Assembly (NCBI GenBank): GCA_903935585.1
Contig: CAIZSE010000160.1
Coordinates: 1 to 64,000, forward strand
DNA length: 64,000 nucleotides
Direction: 5' to 3'
DNA from: an uncultured Burkholderiales bacterium
GTDB taxonomy: Bacteria; Pseudomonadota; Gammaproteobacteria; Burkholderiales; Burkholderiaceae_C
Numbering within the stretch: the first letter of the stretch is position 1; every line of letters begins with the position of its first letter. Position numbers and translations under genes: made by a program. Below are positions 56,101 through 62,100 of the stretch, piece after piece. The notes beneath the pieces were generated by a model that was not told the DNA's origin, did not search any database, and was given only the letters and a program-made list of their open reading frames with translations.

Positions 56101-59100
56101 GGCCGGTAGCGTCAGCGAGCTGGCCATCGGCGGGGTCATGTCGGCCACCCAGTTCCGGCTGAGCGCGGCGGGTACGGGCATCGACGGCCGCCCCATCTTC
56201 CGCGAAGGCCTTTATGTGTTTACTTTTGGCGGTGCCAGCCAAACCGTCAACTCGCTCGATGGCTCGGGTCAGGCGCTCGAAGATGCGGCCTTTGCCAGTG
56301 TGCTTGGCAGCGGGCTCAACCAGTTGCTGGGTGCCAATGCCGTGACGGTCAGTGGCAGCCGATCCACTGGGTTCGTGGTCGCGCTGACGGGGAATGGTTA
56401 CAACGGGCGTCTGGTGACGGGCCTGGGCATGACTGCGCCGGCAGACCCCTCTTACAAAGATGACTGGGGCAGTGTCAGCGTGACCGCCTCGGCCACGGCC
56501 GCCAGCGCCTCGCGCCACCACCTGCTGCTGGTGCCGCAAGGCAGCAACATCAGCGGTGCCAAATTCGCCCTGACCCTGAACCAGCCTGGCGGCAGTCGCA
56601 GCACAGCCGATATCCGGTACATCGCCGACAAGAACCGCCAGGCGGTGGCCATTCAGGAAGCGCTGGAGGCGCTGGTCGGTCGCGGCAAGGTGTCGGTGCA
56701 GTTTGACAGCAACAGTGCGGGCGTCAGCTCGCAGGCCTATTTCTTCAATTTTGCGCAAGGCATCACAGTCAACACGCTGACGGCGCAGGCCTTCACCACA
56801 GACACCTCGGGGGCGCTGATACCCAATGTGATCCGGGTGAGTGCCCAGACCACGGCCTTGGCTGCAGGCACTGCGGCCACTGGCACCGTGCAGGCCATTG
56901 ACCTGCACGACGAATCCCTGCGCGGCAGTTTCACCCTGTCATTCACTGACAACAGCATCACCTACAGCACCGCCAACATCGCCTTCAACGCCTCGGCAGC
57001 GCAGTTGCGCGCCGCCTTGTTGGCCGCTGTCGGCAATCAGGCCAGCTTTGCTTCGCGCGGCGGTGATGTGCAAGTCGCCTTTGTCGGCAGCCTGGGCAAC
57101 CAGCAGTGGCAGGTGGGCTTTACGGGCAGTGCCCTGGGTCGGCAGATTGGGGTCATGAGCGGTGAAATCACCCAAATCGAGCGGGCACCGGCAGCGCAAA
57201 TGGCGCGCATCGCCGATGGGGCCACCCGCTCGGAGACCCAGCGAATCACGGCACCTGCAGGTTCGGGCGTGTTTGCCCTGGCTTATGGTGGCCAGAGCAC
57301 GGCACCGCTGGCCGCCAGTGTCTCGGCCCTGGCATTGCAGTCGGCGCTGGAGGCCCTCGCTGGCATTGGTCAGGGCAATGTGCAGGTGACCGACCGTGCA
57401 GGCGGCTGGGATGTGGCCTTTGTGGCCGCCCTGGCTGGGCGCGACATGGCGCTTTTGCGCTTTAGCGAGCTGCAGACGCTGGACTTGCGCCTGGGCGACG
57501 GGTTGGCCGATGGGGTGGGCCTGCGCCTGAGTGGGCAAAACAGCTGGGCCCAACAACTCGATCTGCGCGGCAAGCTGCCCGGTGAAATCCGTATCCTCCT
57601 GCAGGCTGGCCTGGCCAGCATGCCGCAGATTGGGGCCAACAACATCACGGCTCATGCCAGCGCGCAGGCAGGGGTGTTCCATCTGGTGGCCTCGGGCAGC
57701 CTGGCGGGTGGGGCGCTGCCAGGCGTGGTCGCGGGCCTCACGCGCCATGTCGAGCCGGCACCGGACTACCTGCTCATTGGCGCGGCCAATGTCAACGGCA
57801 CCATCGGCGGGCCCAGTGCGGGTGCCCGCTTGAGCAATGGCCAGTTGGCCATGGCCATTTCGCGCGCGGCCGGGCAAAGCGCTGGTTATGCGCTGCAGGC
57901 CTCGGGCAGCGTCAGCTTGCAGGGTTTTGGCAACGCGGTCACGCTCAATGCCACCGGGTCGGTGGCCGTCAATACCCTCGGCCGTGCGGTCGACCTTCAG
58001 GTGCCTACCGGGCTGAGCACGCCCGCAGCCTCTTTGGTCTTTGCCGAGCCGACCCGTATCCAGCAGCTGATCGTCAACCAGGGTGACCTCACGGTGCAGG
58101 GCCTGGGCACGCTCAGTGGCGCGCTGGCTGTGACGGCCACTTACCACAAGGTCGATGGCATTGACACCACCGACGTGCGCATCGGTCTGGGCAATGTGCA
58201 GGGCCAGCTCAATGCCGGTGGTTTGCAGGCCAGTCTGAGCAACGGTGCTGGCGCTGTGCTGCTTCGCAGCCAGGTTGGCATCGGCACCAGCTACGCGGTG
58301 CAGGCCGAGGGCAACCTGAGCTTTAACGCCGGCAACGCTGTGACCATCACGGCCGAGCGCCTGCAGATCACCCTCAACCGCTGGGGCAGCGACCTGGCCG
58401 AGACGGTGCGCACCGCAGACGGCCTTTACGAGGTGTCGCTGGTCGACGGCGAGTCGCGCATACGCGGTCGCATGGGGGTGGCCGTGGCCGGCGTACTCAC
58501 AGCCCAGGGCGACCTGTTCCTAGAAACCATAAATAACCAAAGCGCTCGCCTGAGCGACGGCACGACGCTGGCGGTGGACCAGCTCATCTTGGGGGGGGCC
58601 GACCTGGGCATTGCCTTGAGCGCAGGGGGTGGCTTGGGTGCCAGCCTGAGCGAGGTCAACCTGTTGGCGGTGGTGGCCACCGAGCGGGGCGGCCAGGGAC
58701 GCCGCTGGCTGGGTGCCAGCGCCACCGCGGGCCAGGCCAGCGTGGCCGGCTATGCGCTCGGTCAGATCAGCCAGGCCAGCTTGCAGATCAACCGTGCATT
58801 GAGCAGCAGCATCCATGTGGCCGGCACCGCCGATGCTGCAGTGATCGACTGGTCCCAAGCGAATTTGGTGCGCGACATCCGACCCGACCTGGTGCTGGGC
58901 TTTGCGCACTCGGGCCGCAAGATGGACATCCAGGCCCAAGCGCAGTTGCAGCTGGGCGAAGCGCGCATGGACGGGCAGTTTGGGCTGACGCTGGAGACGC
59001 CTGCTGGCGGTGATCGCTGGAAGCTCAGCGCCACCGATGCCAGCCTGGGCCTGGTGGTCGGCGGAGTCGGTCTGAGGCTCACCGATGTGCAAGGCACGCT

Positions 59101-62100
59101 GTACCTGTTGGCTGGGGGGGGACGGCAGGGCTCGGTCAGCGGTCAGGCTGAATTGGTGGGTGTGCCGGGGCTCAGCCTGTCCGGTGACCTGGCCGCCAGT
59201 TTTGACGGCAATGGTCGCCTTCAGTTGGCAGGCGCGGCTGAACTGCAGGTGTTGGGCATGGCCAGCCTCGAAGGTAATTTCCTGATCGACCGCACGGTGG
59301 TCGATCAGCGCAGCCAGATTCGTGTGGCCATTGCCGACCTGACCACCGAATTCACGGTGCCCGGCGGCCTGGGCTCGGCCAAGCTGCAAGATGGCCGCCT
59401 GCTGGTGTTGTTGGGCACGGCGGCCGATGGCCAGTCTGGCTATGCCATGCAAGGCTCGGCCACCGCCATCATTGACACCCCGCTGGTGGACCTGACCGGC
59501 CAGGTGCAGGTGCGCGGCAATACCCTGGGCCGAGCCTTCAACCTGAGCCAGAACGTCGGCGGCACGTCGGTGCAGATGGCGTTGGCGGAGACACCCCAGC
59601 GTGCGGCTGTCGACTTTGGTCAGCTCGATGCCTTGCTGACCGACCTGCTGGGTGACGGCATGTCTTTTGTTGCCGGGGGGCTGAGCGATCTCAAGACCTC
59701 GATTTCGCCGGAGTTCGAGCGCGACGCGCAGGGCAATGCGATGGGCACCGACAACATCAACGACCATCCAATGGCCGCCGATTTGCCGCTGATAGGCACC
59801 TCGCTGACCCAACTGATGGCGGCTGACCGCATCCTGGCCATCGGTGACTACACACGCCGCTATATGGGCCAAAGCGGTTCGGACTTGAACAACCTGCCGT
59901 CTCCGGTGTACGGCTCTGTCAATCAGCCCAGCCTGCGGGGCTTGCTGAGCTACCTGCAAACCCACTGGTTGCCGACCATCGGGGCCAGTGCCGATGCCCT
60001 TCAGGTGGTCATGGGCGAGCAGGGCCTGAGCCTGCGCTTTGACCAGAAGCTGCACTTTTCCACTGGCACCGAAGTGGTCTTTGGCGCCGAGGCAGAGCAG
60101 CTTGGCTTGTCCATCGACGGGGCGATCAAGGTCAATATCGGAGTGGAGGTCGATGCGGCCTTCGACCTGGCCCTGAACTGGGGCGGTACCCGAAGTGGTG
60201 CGAGCTTTAACCTGCAGCGCTTCAACGTGCTGGCCAAAGCCAGCGTTGACGACATTGACATCACCGCCTCGCTGGGCCCCCTGGCCGCCAGCTTAGGCGA
60301 CGTCAAGCGCCAGATGGGCAGCTTGCTGCTGGAGATCGGCGGGCAGATGCAAAAAGCCACCAATGGCAGCCTGAGCTTTGTCAAGACGGTGGACAAGATC
60401 GAGGTGGTCCTGCCGGTGTACGCCCAACTGGGCAGCCTGGACCTGGCCGCGGGCAAGACGCCGACCATTCGCATCAGCGGCAGCCCCTTTGCTGGCCAGA
60501 TCACCTGGCGCACGGAGAACTTTGACGCCATCGGCGACTTCAGTCGTTTGTCTGTGGTCGACCTGGTGCTCATGTTCCCGGACTTCATCGACGCGCTGGC
60601 CACGGTGACGCAGGACGAACGCATCGCCCAGGCGCTGCCTTTCCTGGACGCCGGGCTGGACCAGTTGCTGCTGTTTGGCGAAGGCTTCAAGAGCAGCGTT
60701 TACGACAAGATCGACTTCTACAAGCCCCGCGTGGACTTGATGAGCTTGTCCTCGGTGACGGTGGCGCAGGTCACAGCCAGTGACGGCAGCGTCATCAATG
60801 CCCTGTTCAATCCGCTGGGCGGCTTCAGCGCTGACTTTTTGGACAAGAAAGAGGTCACGGTCTACCGCGTGACAGCTGGGGTCACCGAGACCCTGGGAAC
60901 GTATGCCATTGAGCGGGTGATTGATGGCAAGACCCTGGCCTTGTCTGGGGCACAGATCTCTGGCGCTGGCTTGCATGCCGTGATCCACGACGAGCGCACG
61001 CTGATCACCACCCTGCAGGAATTCATTGCGGCAGTCAACCGCTCGGGTGTTTTGCCCGTCGGCATGCAGATCGTGTTTGATCCGGTGCACCGCACCTTTG
61101 GTGTTCCGCTGTATTTCCGGGAACAGTTCGACCCCTTCGATGTGCCGCTTGATTTCAATTTGGGGGTTGAGGGGTTTGCGCTGTCGACCCGCGCCAGCGC
61201 CAGCATGAGCGTTTATGTGGAAGGCACCCTGGGCTTTTTTGCCGATCTGGATGGCCGCACCCTCATTGGCAACAAAGGCAGTGCAGCGGCGGGCAGCAAC
61301 CTGTTCTCTGACAGCACCTTCCTGTTTGACAGCACCATGCTGGGCTATGCCATGGAGCTGGGGGGGGAGAAGTACACCGTGGTGGGCATCGCCAGCGGTG
61401 GACGCAGCGTCACGCTGGACCGTCAGGTGCAAGCAGGCGCCCAGCAGTTGGGCTACATCCTGCGCGAAGACCGCTTCAGCATGGGTATCGAAAATGTCGC
61501 CCTGAATGCGGGCATTCAGGCCAGTATTTCCGATCTCGAAGTGGGCCTGCAGCTGGGCTTTCTCAAGGCCACTGCGGGCGGCCAGGGCTCGGGTTCAGGC
61601 CTGCAACTGTCGGCCACTGCAGGCGTGTCACTCGATAAAAATCCTGGCAGTGGCAATGCGCTGGACAAGCGTTTTGCCTTCAGCGAGATCAGAACATCGA
61701 ACATCCACTTTAATTTGCAGGGCACGGCCCAGGCCAAACTGCGTGGCCTGCGCGTCGACCCGGGTGTGGGGGCAGACATCCCGCTGGCCCCGAACATCGA
61801 GTTGTCGCTGACGGCACTGGATTTGTTCAACCCGGGTGCAACCCGCACAGTCTTGCAAAACCCTTCTTTTGCGGCTGATATCCCAGCCTTGGTTCGCGCC
61901 GGCACGGTGGGTGCCAGAGACTTGGTCATCATCATGCCGGACCTTGGGGCGGCGTTCGACTTCAAGAACCTGTCGTTCTCCGACATCGTGGATGCCACAC
62001 GCATGGGCCTGGAACTCGTGCGCGAATCCATTGCCAACCAACCTTTTTACGCGGTGGTGCTGCCGGTGGTTGGGCGTTCTCTGGCCGATGTGTTTCCGTT

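Noticed and set aside
43577-59620. Repetitive DNA as a possible CRISPR or mobile-element array
   Set aside because: The period is about 1.5 kb and the similarity is at protein level within one frame. There are no short identical repeats with spacers, terminal inverted repeats or transposase.
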